Below the pieces are notes generated by a model that had not been told where the DNA came from, searched no databases, and saw only the letters and a list, made by a program, of their open reading frames with translations. Both the position numbers and the translations under genes were made by a program. 25,480 nt of DNA from an uncultured Roseburia sp. (GTDB taxonomy: Bacteria; Bacillota; Clostridia; Lachnospirales; Lachnospiraceae), in NCBI GenBank assembly GCA_900548205.1, contig URJS01000030.1, positions 1 to 25,480 on the forward strand. The letters are read 5' to 3'. Shown here one piece after another: positions 1 to 7,933 of this stretch. How positions within the stretch are numbered: position 1 is the stretch's first letter; every line of letters starts with the position of its first letter.

Positions 1-374
1 TTAAAATCATTGATGATAGCGTCTCCATTTTTTTCAAGTGCGGTGATCACCTGCGCAATTTCCGCGTTGAGCGCGTCATTTCTCTCTGTGGTACTGCTGT
101 AGGTACCGTTATCCTCAAGCGTAATTGAATAGGACAATTCGTTGTATGCCAAAAGCTTTCCGTTTCTGTCATAAATATTGCCGCGGGTACTGTTTAGCGT
201 CCGCTCCTTCACAATCTTTAGTGTGTAATTATTTTGATATTCTTCTCCGCTTATGATCTGTAAATAAAACATCCGCCACAGCAGGATCGAGAAAAGGATC
301 ACCATAAGAATTCCCGCAACCGCAAGGCGTGATTTTTTTAACAGCCGGAAAAATCCTTTTATATTTTCAACCAA
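1..374 (-). CDS. mrdA: Penicillin-binding protein 2 (class B PBP, elongation transpeptidase), N-terminal part only
   Basis: The C-terminal part lies beyond the window; about 124 residues are visible. A short cytoplasmic N-terminus is followed by one membrane anchor (about residues 17-37) and then RGNIYDRNGKLLA (about 64-76), the hallmark at the start of the PBP dimerisation domain in class B PBPs. The family makes peptidoglycan cross-links during side-wall growth, working with MreC, MreD and RodA at the outer face of the membrane. I chose a TTG start at 374, because the first in-frame ATG lies inside the membrane helix and an AAGGAG-type ribosome site sits about 11 nt upstream of the TTG. It overlaps mreD by 8 nt, suggesting translational coupling. 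Position after mreBCD supports PBP2 over a division PBP. The transpeptidase Ser motif cannot be checked here. Confidence 0.85.
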   Translation of the reverse strand, partial: MVENIKGFFRLLKKSRLAVAGILMVILFSILLWRMFYLQIISGEEYQNNYTLKIVKERTLNSTRGNIYDRNGKLLAYNELSYSITLEDNGTYSSTTERNDALNAEIAQVITALEKNGDAIINDF

Positions 375-885
375 ATTTACTTGCACTCCTTTTTTCAATG
401 ATTTCCAGTCTCTGATTGAGCTTTAAGATGATCACATACAAAAAAATCGTAATCAGCATCGTATAGACAAGCTCCGGCAGGATGATATGCAAAAAATAGT
501 ACTGGAAATCAAAACGACCGCGAAACAGAAACAGAAAAAAGTAAATCAGCAGATTGCAGCTTAGATCGCTTCCCGCGATCAAAAGCATCGGCAGCTTCAC
601 ATCCTCAGGATAGAACATCTTGCGGAAATAACCGTTAAAATAACCGATATACATATAGAGCAGGGCATGAACACCTACCATACCGCCGCCGAACAGGTCC
701 ATGATCAGCCCTGCCGTAAAGCCAATGTAAATTCCCTCTTTCTTTCCGCGCATAAAGCCAAATGCCGCCACTGCAATGATCATCAGATTCGGTGAGATGG
801 ACGCAAATGCAAGCGCCTGAAACAGAGTCGTCTGAAGCAGATAGCATATTATTAAAATCATAAAAACAGTCAATTTTCTTCTCAT
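367..885 (-). CDS. mreD: Rod shape-determining protein MreD
   Basis: This is a 172-residue, very hydrophobic protein with about five membrane helices and short basic loops, the usual size and character of MreD. The family is an integral-membrane part of the elongasome, linking cytoplasmic MreB filaments to the periplasmic or exterior wall enzymes through MreC. Sequence identity is weak in this family, so the call rests mainly on hydrophobic profile, size and its place between mreC (5 bp upstream) and the PBP2 gene (8 nt overlap). The ATG at 885 follows a poor ribosome site, consistent with coupling to mreC translation. The C-terminus is basic and cytoplasmic. Confidence 0.88.
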   Translation of the reverse strand: MRRKLTVFMILIICYLLQTTLFQALAFASISPNLMIIAVAAFGFMRGKKEGIYIGFTAGLIMDLFGGGMVGVHALLYMYIGYFNGYFRKMFYPEDVKLPMLLIAGSDLSCNLLIYFFLFLFRGRFDFQYYFLHIILPELVYTMLITIFLYVIILKLNQRLEIIEKRSASKFG

Positions 886-890
886 ACTGC

Positions 891-1751
891 CTAGTTGTTC
901 TCCGTATGCTGTTTCTTGTCAAGGATCACCAATACTTCCTCGATATGCTCAAAATCAACGGCCGGCGTAATCGTTCCCGATTTCGTCAGATTATTGACGT
1001 CTGTCTCCATCGCGCTGATATAGCCGATCAAAATCCCCTGCTGGTATTGATCGGAAATATACGAGGTTACGATCGGATCACCGATCTGCACCTGATTATC
1101 GCCGTCGTTTAGATTGGAAAATTCGATCACCATATTTTCATTCATATTCTTAAGACTTCCGTTGACGATCAGATTATCGGAGGTCGTCGTGACCATGCCG
1201 CTCACCTTTGCCGTATCATTGATGATAGAGGAAACAACCGCGTAATTTGCGCCGACCTCCGTCACAATACCGACAAGCCCGCTTCCGGCAATCACATTCA
1301 TGTCGACGTCAATGCCGTCGTTTGTTCCCTTATTAATAGTAAAGGTGGAGAACCAGTTGCTCCCGTCCTTGCCGATCACATTTGCCGCAACCTTTTCATA
1401 GCTTGGATATTTCTGATCCAGTTCCAATAATTCGCGCAGATTCTCAAGCTCGTACTGCTCAAGATTTGTCGTGTTTAATTCTGCGGTCAGCTCATCCACC
1501 TGCTGCTTCAAAAGCGCGTTTTCCTCCATGACGTCATGGAGATTCTTAAACTTCTCCGCCTGATCGGTCATCCATGTGCCCACGGTATTAATACCCTCCT
1601 GCATAGGAATGAACACATAGCCTGCCGCCGCATGCAGCGGACCGCCGGAGATCTGGAAGGTAAAGCTCACCAGAATACCAACGACACAGGCTCCCGTTAA
1701 AATGATCAGTATATACTTTGGTGGAAGAACAAATTTGGATTTTCGTTTCAT
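891..1751 (-). CDS. mreC: Rod shape-determining protein MreC
   Basis: This 286-residue protein has a basic N-terminus, one membrane anchor (about residues 13-32), a predicted coiled coil (about 66-115, rich in E, L, Q and N) and a C-terminal beta-rich extracellular domain. That domain contains NVIGKDGSNWFSTFTINKG and GLVGIVTEVG, both typical of MreC. MreC dimerises through the coiled coil and scaffolds PBP2 and the elongasome outside the membrane. The ATG is preceded by GAGGAAAAT. The gene lies 8 bp after mreB and 5 bp before mreD, so these are almost certainly co-transcribed. Length is normal and no damage is seen. Confidence 0.95.
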   Translation of the reverse strand: MKRKSKFVLPPKYILIILTGACVVGILVSFTFQISGGPLHAAAGYVFIPMQEGINTVGTWMTDQAEKFKNLHDVMEENALLKQQVDELTAELNTTNLEQYELENLRELLELDQKYPSYEKVAANVIGKDGSNWFSTFTINKGTNDGIDVDMNVIAGSGLVGIVTEVGANYAVVSSIINDTAKVSGMVTTTSDNLIVNGSLKNMNENMVIEFSNLNDGDNQVQIGDPIVTSYISDQYQQGILIGYISAMETDVNNLTKSGTITPAVDFEHIEEVLVILDKKQHTENN

Positions 1752-1759
1752 ATTTTCCT

Positions 1760-2776
1760 CTATAACAATATCTTACTTTTCATGCTGTATGCAAGATGCT
1801 TGAATTTGCTGTCTGAAACAATCTTTAACAGTCCGCGCACCACGCATTCCTCCGGCTCCTCGCAGGTATTAATGCGAATACCGGTAATCTCAGCAAACAG
1901 CTCGTCCAGATCATGGATCTGCGAGCTTCCTCCAGTGATATAGATACCCGAATGAATAATATCCTTTGCCAGCTCGGGCGGCGTCTTCTCCAAAATCATT
2001 TTGATAGAATTACAGATATTATTCAGATTATCCTTGATAGCGTCATAGATGACCGCTCCGGACATTTCAAGCTCGATCGGAAGTCCGCTTACAACATCGC
2101 GCCCCGCGACGATCATGGTATCTTCCCTGCCGGGAACACCGGAGCCCAGACGCTCCTTTAAGCTCTGCGCTGTTTTCTGACCGATGACAAGATTATACTT
2201 ACGCTTCACATAGGTGATGATCGATTCATCGATCTTATTGCCGCCGGAGGGAAGCAGCGCGCTTAAGACAAGTCCTCCCAGCGAGATCACAGAAATCTCT
2301 GTCGTGTCCGCTCCGATGTCAACGATCATGATACCTGTCGGCTGATTAACGTCGAGCCCAAGACCCACGGCGTCCGCGATCGGCTTCGCGCACAAAAGCA
2401 CGGTCTTTGGCTTCAGACGGCTCTTATAGAACATATCGTAAAACGCCTTCTTCTCAAGCTCCGTAATATCTGTCGGCACTGCAACGATAAATTCCGCGCC
2501 GCGCAGCTTTCCCTTTGCATGCTTCTCAAGATAAATCTGAAGCATCGACTGCAGATTATTGAAATCCGCAATGACGCCCCCCGCAACCGGGAAAGTGACC
2601 TGAATCGTCTCCGGCGCTTTCTCATACATAGCATAGGCATTATCTCCATACGCGTAGATCTGATCTTTATTGATCAGCGCGATCGTATTTTTCTCATTTA
2701 AGATTTTATTGGACGCCTTGCAGTAAATCTTCATATTGCAGGTGCCAAGATCAATCCCATACACGTTATTTGTCAT
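1760..2776 (-). CDS. mreB: MreB-like actin homologue, divergent active site
   Basis: The 338-residue product has the actin-fold landmarks of MreB: phosphate-1 loop GIDLGT (7-12), VDIGADTTE (about 152-160) where MreB normally has VDIGGGTTE, EKTPPELAKDII and the adenosine loop GIYITGG. The family forms membrane-bound filaments that orient cell wall synthesis. I chose ATG 2776 because GAGGGAGA lies just upstream; an ATG at 2794 overlaps the end of radC and has no ribosome site. The position normally reading EEPMAAAIG reads AKPIADAVG here, so the catalytic glutamate (E131 of Thermotoga MreB, E143 of E. coli, from memory) is lysine 131. GGG in phosphate-2 is GAD. ATP may be bound but hydrolysis looks doubtful. 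Context (radC, mreC, mreD) firmly supports the MreB role. Confidence 0.9.
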   Translation of the reverse strand: MTNNVYGIDLGTCNMKIYCKASNKILNEKNTIALINKDQIYAYGDNAYAMYEKAPETIQVTFPVAGGVIADFNNLQSMLQIYLEKHAKGKLRGAEFIVAVPTDITELEKKAFYDMFYKSRLKPKTVLLCAKPIADAVGLGLDVNQPTGIMIVDIGADTTEISVISLGGLVLSALLPSGGNKIDESIITYVKRKYNLVIGQKTAQSLKERLGSGVPGREDTMIVAGRDVVSGLPIELEMSGAVIYDAIKDNLNNICNSIKMILEKTPPELAKDIIHSGIYITGGSSQIHDLDELFAEITGIRINTCEEPEECVVRGLLKIVSDSKFKHLAYSMKSKILL

Positions 2777-2787
2777 CGTTCTCTCCC

Positions 2788-3486
2788 TCAACATAAAATT
2801 CTTTTGTGTTCCCGATAGCTGTAATACGACTGATCTCCCAGTATAATATGGTCGATCAGCGGTATCTCAAGCAAACACCCGCATTCCCTCACGCGCTCTG
2901 TCACTGCATCGTCCTGTACGGACGGCTGTGCGCTGCCGCTTGGGTGATTGTGCAGCAAAACGATCTGCACGGCACGGAAACGAAGTGCGGCGAGAAATAT
3001 CTCCCGCGGCGAAACCGGAGTCTGCGTAATGCTCCCGATAGATACCGTCGCCTCCGAAAGCAGGCGGCAGCGGCTGTCAAAAAATAAAACAACAAGACGC
3101 TCCTGCTTCTCATGGCGCATACGCTCCATATAATAATCAGCAATCGTCTGCGGATGGTTCATGGAAAGGCTGTCCTGATAGCGCGTTTTTGCAATACGCT
3201 TGGAAAGCTCCGCCGCACATTTTAACTGGATCGCCTTCACCGTACCGATGCCGTGGACCTGTTTCATCTCCTCAAAAGAAAGCTCGTACAAATTCAACAG
3301 ATTCCGGCTTCCCTGCGTCAAAAAATCCTGCGCAACCTCGAGCGCCTTCTTCCCCTGCGTGCCCGAACGGATGATCACCGCCAAAAGCTCCGCATCGCTT
3401 AACGCCTCCGCGCCCGATTCCAGAAACTTCTCATATGGCTTCTCGGAATCCGGCAGCTGCTTCATGCTCGTAAAATTTTGCTCCAT
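2788..3486 (-). CDS. radC: RadC family protein (JAB/MPN metalloprotease-like)
   Basis: This 232-residue protein combines an N-terminal helix-hairpin-helix-like region (VHGIGTVKAIQL, about 78-88) with a C-terminal JAB1/MPN domain. The metal motif HNHPSG then PSVQD gives H179, H181 and D192, with S183, so the zinc site looks intact. RadC was named for DNA repair but that role is disputed; the biochemical function is unknown. The ATG at 3486 follows GGGGAGAG at a somewhat long spacing. It is the first gene of the radC-mreBCD unit, 11 bp before mreB, a linkage common in Gram-positive genomes. A good sigma-A-type promoter precedes it. Confidence 0.93.
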   Translation of the reverse strand: MEQNFTSMKQLPDSEKPYEKFLESGAEALSDAELLAVIIRSGTQGKKALEVAQDFLTQGSRNLLNLYELSFEEMKQVHGIGTVKAIQLKCAAELSKRIAKTRYQDSLSMNHPQTIADYYMERMRHEKQERLVVLFFDSRCRLLSEATVSIGSITQTPVSPREIFLAALRFRAVQIVLLHNHPSGSAQPSVQDDAVTERVRECGCLLEIPLIDHIILGDQSYYSYREHKRILC

Positions 3487-3569
3487 ATTCTTCTGCTTAC
3501 TCTCCCCGGAAGTAGAATCCTAATCCTCATTTATTTATCAACCTGTAAATAAACAGAAATCTACACCTT

Positions 3570-3598
3570 ATTCTAACATAATCACTCCAGCTTCACAA
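3570..3598 (-). promoter_or_regulatory. Sigma-A-type promoter for the radC-mreBCD unit
   Basis: On the minus strand the sequence reads TTGTGA, 17 bases, TAGAAT, with a TG one base before the -10 hexamer (extended -10). The -35 lies within the last codons of the upstream PLP-enzyme gene and the -10 just after its stop. Transcription would begin near 3563, giving a leader of about 75 nt before radC. The gap shows no convincing hairpin. Confidence 0.6.
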
Positions 3599-4871
3599 GA
3601 TTGCGTTCCTTAAGTTTTTGTAAAGATTTCAGGATACCGAATTTTGCATGATACCACGTCAGACCGCCCTGAAAATATGCTGCATACGGCGGTTTGATCG
3701 GTCCGTCTGCCGAGAGCTCGATCGACGAGCCCTGCACAAAAGCGCCCGCAGCCATGATCACATCACTGTCATACCCCGGCATTGCCCACGGCTCCGGCGT
3801 TACATAGCTGTCGACCGGAGCCGCCGCCTGGATCCCCTCGCAAAACGCAATGAGCGCATCGGGATCATGAAAGGCAACTGCCTGTATAATATCGTGCCGG
3901 CTCTCCGTTCCGTTTGGAACCACCGCAAAGCCAAGCCTCTCGTAGATATTTGCCGCAAAAATCGCTCCCTTGAGCGCGCCTGCAACTACCGTCGGCGCAA
4001 GAAATAATCCCTGATAAAAGGACTGCATGATCCCAAGCGATGCGCCGACCTCCTTGCCAAGTCCCGGAGAGGTCAGGCGGTACGCCGCGTTTTCGACGCA
4101 CTCCTTTTTCCCGACAATGTAGCCGCCGATCGGCGCAAGACCGCCGCCCGGATTTTTGATGAGGGAACCGACCATCATATCCGCGCCCACAGAAAGCGGC
4201 TCCCGCTCCTCCACAAATTCTCCGTAGCAGTTATCAACCATGCAGATGACCTCCGGCTTTAATTGCCTGATAAAGGAAATCAGCTCGCCGATACGCTCCA
4301 CGGAAAGCGTTTTGCGCGTCGCATATCCCTTGGAGCGCTGGATCGTCACAAGCTTCGTCCGCTCATTGATCGCCGCCCGGATGCCCTCATAATCAAATGC
4401 ACCGTCAGCCAGCAGATCCACCTGACGATAGGTAATGCCGTACTCCGCAAGCGATCCCTTTGACGGACGGATACCGATGACCTCCTCCAACGTATCATAC
4501 GGCTTTCCGACCGGAGATAACAGTTCATCGCCCGGACGCAGATTTGCCATCAGCGCAAGGGCGAGCGCATGTGTTCCACAGGTGATCTGCGGACGGACCA
4601 GCGCATCCTCTCCGCCGAAGCAGGAGGCGTATACCTTTTCTAAGGTATCTCTGCCAAGATCATTGTAGCCGTAGCCGGACGTCATCTGAAAGCACTCTGC
4701 GCTCACACGATTTTCCTGCATCGCTCCAAGAACCTTTAGCTGGTTAAACTCCGCAATCCGGTCAATTTCATCAAACCGCTCCAAAAGCTCCTTTTCCACA
4801 CGCATTCCGTAGGCGTATACCTCCTCCGAAATGCCAAGCTGTCTATATTGTTCCATCAGTCGCTGCTTCAT
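3582..4871 (-). CDS. ynbB: PLP-dependent methionine gamma-lyase-like protein (YnbB/'aluminum resistance' family)
   Basis: The 429-residue product has the fold-type I PLP signature. SLIKNPGGG carries the probable cofactor lysine (K239), MVDNCYGEF holds the cofactor-binding Asp (D213), and TSGYGYNDLGRD near residue 64 is typical of the Met_gamma_lyase/YnbB group. These proteins resemble Cys/Met metabolism lyases, but the physiological substrate is unproven and the 'aluminum resistance' name is historical. The gene follows miaA in many Firmicutes, as here, overlapping its end by 29 nt. ATG 4871 was chosen because AAAGGA lies about 10 nt upstream; ATG 4856 is an alternative without a better ribosome site. 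Length is normal. I see no lesions. Confidence 0.9.
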   Translation of the reverse strand: MKQRLMEQYRQLGISEEVYAYGMRVEKELLERFDEIDRIAEFNQLKVLGAMQENRVSAECFQMTSGYGYNDLGRDTLEKVYASCFGGEDALVRPQITCGTHALALALMANLRPGDELLSPVGKPYDTLEEVIGIRPSKGSLAEYGITYRQVDLLADGAFDYEGIRAAINERTKLVTIQRSKGYATRKTLSVERIGELISFIRQLKPEVICMVDNCYGEFVEEREPLSVGADMMVGSLIKNPGGGLAPIGGYIVGKKECVENAAYRLTSPGLGKEVGASLGIMQSFYQGLFLAPTVVAGALKGAIFAANIYERLGFAVVPNGTESRHDIIQAVAFHDPDALIAFCEGIQAAAPVDSYVTPEPWAMPGYDSDVIMAAGAFVQGSSIELSADGPIKPPYAAYFQGGLTWYHAKFGILKSLQKLKERNLVKLE

Positions 4872-5820
4872 CTTCTATGATTCCTTTCTCACCAAGTACC
4901 TTAAGCATTTTCTCTAAAATCTTTTTATCATCGTACTGATATTCCCGCTTATCAAGCCAGATCACCTCTCGCTCCCTGCGAAACCATGTCAACTGACGCT
5001 TGGCAAAATGTCTCGTCTCCTGCTTGATCGCGCAGACTGCCTCCGCAAGCGTCCGCTTTTCATCGAGATAGTCCAGCAGCTCCTTATAGCCAAGCCCCTG
5101 CATCGAGACTATCTCACGGCTGCAGCCCATTTCCTTTAGACTTCTTACCTCTCCGAGAAGTCCGCGCGCAAGCATCTCGTCGACACGCCTGTCGATGTTT
5201 TCATAAAGCTTTTCACGTTCATCGGTCAGGACGAAATAGGCAAAATCATAGGGAGAGGCTTTCTGCCGCTGCGTCTCGTTGTGCTCAGAAATGCGCCTTC
5301 CCGATAAATGGTAAAATTCCAGCGCCCGTATGATACGCTTTTTATTATTGGGATGGATTTCCTTGGCAGACCTTGGATCCACCTCCTTTAACAGTTGATG
5401 AAGATACGGCGTGCCGCGCTCCTCCCCGATTTCCGATAGCCTGCCGCGATATTCCTCATCACACGCCTGACTCGTAAAATCAATGTCATAGAGCAGCGCC
5501 TGTATATAAAATCCGGTTCCCCCGACAATCAGCGGGATTTTGCCGTCATCATAGATTTCTCTCAAATACTTTTTTGCCAATTCCACGAAGCGTACCACAT
5601 GAAATTCCTCAAACGGCTCCAATTCATCAATCAGGTAATGCCTGATCCCCGCCATCTCCTGCGGCATGATCTTTGCCGAGCCAATATCCATATGCTTATA
5701 GACCTGCATGGAATCGGCAGAAATGATCGCCCCGTTTATTTTTTTTGCCAGCGCAAGAGAAAGCGCGGTTTTCCCGACTGCCGTCGGTCCTGTCAGAATT
5801 ACCATCGGTTGTTTTTTCAT
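4843..5820 (-). CDS. miaA: tRNA dimethylallyltransferase MiaA
   Basis: MiaA transfers a dimethylallyl group to N6 of A37 in tRNAs that read codons starting with U, the first step towards ms2i6A. The 325-residue protein has P-loop GPTAVGKT (11-18), ISADSMQVYKHMDIG and VGGTGFYIQALL, all standard for the family. The end of its reading frame overlaps the YnbB-like gene by 29 nt. The ATG at 5820 follows the mutL stop by one base and has AAAGGA about 9 nt upstream; a longer frame starting at 5850 would lie inside mutL and adds residues not seen in MiaA. The mutS-mutL-miaA order is common in Firmicutes. No hfq gene follows, unlike in some relatives. Confidence 0.97.
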   Translation of the reverse strand: MKKQPMVILTGPTAVGKTALSLALAKKINGAIISADSMQVYKHMDIGSAKIMPQEMAGIRHYLIDELEPFEEFHVVRFVELAKKYLREIYDDGKIPLIVGGTGFYIQALLYDIDFTSQACDEEYRGRLSEIGEERGTPYLHQLLKEVDPRSAKEIHPNNKKRIIRALEFYHLSGRRISEHNETQRQKASPYDFAYFVLTDEREKLYENIDRRVDEMLARGLLGEVRSLKEMGCSREIVSMQGLGYKELLDYLDEKRTLAEAVCAIKQETRHFAKRQLTWFRREREVIWLDKREYQYDDKKILEKMLKVLGEKGIIEDEAATDGTI

Positions 5821-5821
5821 G

Positions 5822-7921
5822 TCACACAATCCTTTTAAACTTCTTCTCAAGCTCGTATCTGCTCATCGAAATAATCGTCGGTCTGCCGTGCGGACAATGA
5901 TATGGGTTCTCGATCGTAAGAAGCTCATCGATCAAGCGCTCCGCCTCTGTCACGCTCAAATGACTGCCGCCTTTTACTGCAGCCTTGCATGAGAGAGACG
6001 CTACCTTTTCCAGAATCTGCTCCGGCGCTTCTCTGCCGCTTGTATTCGCAAAGCTGTCCAAAAGCTCAAGAAACATGGTTTTTGCATCCACGCTCCCAAA
6101 CTCTGCGGGAACTGCGTTGATCGCATATTCCTTGCCTCCGAACGCCGCGATCTCATAGCCGAACTGTTCCAGGTGACTGCCGTACCTTTGCAGGATTTCC
6201 TGCTCCCTAAGGTCAAGCGTTAAAATGATAGGCGGACTGATCGCCTGCGAAGAAAAATCCTGTGCCTGCACACGCGCCATTGTGCGCTCATAAAGCACCT
6301 TTTCGTGCGCTGCATGCTGGTCAATGATAAAAAGCTTGTCCTCGTACTCGATCAGCCAGTAAGTGCCAAATACCTGCCCGATGATGCGGTGGCATTTCGC
6401 GGCATCCTTCGTCAGAAACTCTTTGCTCTGCTCCGCCAAGGTCTGCTGCTCATAGACAATAGTCTCCTGCGTCGCTTTCTCTGCGGCTGCTTCTTGCTTT
6501 TTTTCATCTTTAAGTCCCCAAGCTTCGCCGTGGGCATCCTTCTTCCGGGACGCCTCATCCGTTTGATAGCTGCCTGCCTCGCAAAGAATATTGTCCTGTG
6601 CGTTTTGTTCCTGCCCGCCAAAGTCACCGAGCAGTTTCTCAAAGACTGCAAGATTTTCTGCCTGCCCCATCTGCCGGATCTTTGCAGCTGTCTCCCGCTT
6701 TTCCCCTGAATCCGGGCGTACCTGCTCTTGCAGCTTTGCGGAAGCTCCCTCCTTAGCTTTTTCTGCCAGAAGGCGGTCTCTGTCCGGATATTTCAGCTCA
6801 TACGGGCTGTCCTTTGCCACAGACGCACGCAGCTTTTGAAGCTGCGATTTCTCAAACGGCTCCGGCGTATGTGATGCAATGGGCGCGCGCTGCGCCTCTT
6901 TCTTTTCCTCAATGGAAACCTCCGGGATAAATTCTTTATGCGTCAGGGCGTCTCTCACGATCTGACAGAGACTGCTGTACATTTCCTCCTTGTTGGCAAA
7001 CCGAAGCTCCATCTTTGTCGGATGGACATTAACATCCAAAAGCTCCTGATCCACGGTAAAATACAGCACGCAAAACGGATACTGGTGCTGCATCAAAAAC
7101 CCCTTATAGCCATCCTCGATCGCCTTTGAGAGAAGCGCGCTTTTGATATAGCGCCCGTTGATAAAATAACTCTCATAATTACGGTTGCCGCGGGATATGA
7201 CAGGCTTTCCGAGAAAACCATGCACGGTAAACAGCTCATGCTCTGCATGTATCGGCAGGAGAGCCGCCGTAATATCCCTGCCGTAAATATGATAGATCAT
7301 ATCCTTTTCCTTGGAATTGCCCGAGGTATGAAGCTTTGTCTGCCCGTTGCTGATAAACTTAAATGAAATGTCAGGATGCGACAGCGCAAGCCGTTCCATC
7401 AGATCTCCGACATAATTTCCCTCGGTCTGCGCGCTTTTTAAAAATTTGCGCCGCGCCGGTATATTGTAAAAAAGGTTTCGCACAAGAAACGTCGTGCCGT
7501 CCGGTGCGCCAACCTCCTCGTTTTCTTTTTCCTTTGAGCCTTCGATGACATAGCGTGTGCCGGTCAGCTCCCCATAGGTCTTTGTGATCAGCTCTACCTG
7601 CGAGACTGCCGCAATGCTCGACAATGCCTCGCCCCGGAAGCCGAGCGAGCTGACATGGAGCAGATCCTCGATGCCTTGGATCTTGCTCGTCGAATGACGC
7701 AAAAAAGCGAGCGGCACCTGCTCCCTTGCAATGCCGCAGCCATTATCGGTAATGCGGATCAAAGAAATGCCGCCCTCCTTGATCTCCACAGTCACTGCGG
7801 TCGCCTTTGCGTCGATCGCATTTTCCACCAGCTCCTTGACCACGGAGGAAGGCCGCTCTACAACCTCCCCCGCCGCGATCTTATCAATTGTCTCCTGACT
7901 TAATAATGTAATCTGAGGCAT
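5822..7921 (-). CDS. mutL: DNA mismatch repair protein MutL (endonuclease type)
   Basis: MutL couples MutS mismatch recognition to strand incision. The 699-residue protein has the GHKL ATPase motifs LVENAIDA (31-38), DNGCGI (59-64), RHSTSK (75-80) and GFRGEAL (94-100). A charged low-complexity linker (about 340-500) precedes the dimerisation domain. That domain contains DQHAAHEKVLYE (534-545), which fits the endonuclease motif DQHA-x2-E-x4-E, plus SCKAAVKGG (644-652) and CPHGRP (676-681). So this is the nicking form found in bacteria without MutH, and the metal site looks complete. ATG 7921 has a strong GAGGAGGAA ribosome site. It lies 12 bp after mutS and 1 bp before miaA. Confidence 0.97.
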   Translation of the reverse strand: MPQITLLSQETIDKIAAGEVVERPSSVVKELVENAIDAKATAVTVEIKEGGISLIRITDNGCGIAREQVPLAFLRHSTSKIQGIEDLLHVSSLGFRGEALSSIAAVSQVELITKTYGELTGTRYVIEGSKEKENEEVGAPDGTTFLVRNLFYNIPARRKFLKSAQTEGNYVGDLMERLALSHPDISFKFISNGQTKLHTSGNSKEKDMIYHIYGRDITAALLPIHAEHELFTVHGFLGKPVISRGNRNYESYFINGRYIKSALLSKAIEDGYKGFLMQHQYPFCVLYFTVDQELLDVNVHPTKMELRFANKEEMYSSLCQIVRDALTHKEFIPEVSIEEKKEAQRAPIASHTPEPFEKSQLQKLRASVAKDSPYELKYPDRDRLLAEKAKEGASAKLQEQVRPDSGEKRETAAKIRQMGQAENLAVFEKLLGDFGGQEQNAQDNILCEAGSYQTDEASRKKDAHGEAWGLKDEKKQEAAAEKATQETIVYEQQTLAEQSKEFLTKDAAKCHRIIGQVFGTYWLIEYEDKLFIIDQHAAHEKVLYERTMARVQAQDFSSQAISPPIILTLDLREQEILQRYGSHLEQFGYEIAAFGGKEYAINAVPAEFGSVDAKTMFLELLDSFANTSGREAPEQILEKVASLSCKAAVKGGSHLSVTEAERLIDELLTIENPYHCPHGRPTIISMSRYELEKKFKRIV

Positions 7922-7933
7922 GATTCCTCCTCT

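Noticed and set aside
2777..2794. Upstream ATG for mreB at 2794
   Set aside because: It overlaps the radC stop and lacks a ribosome site, while ATG 2776 has GAGGGAGA correctly placed.
3542..3555. CTGTAAATAAACAG palindrome after the PLP-enzyme gene as a terminator
   Set aside because: Only a 4-base stem is formed and no T-run follows on the coding strand.
5821..5850. Upstream start for miaA at 5850
   Set aside because: It falls inside mutL and adds ten residues ahead of the normal MiaA N-terminus; ATG 5820 has a ribosome site.
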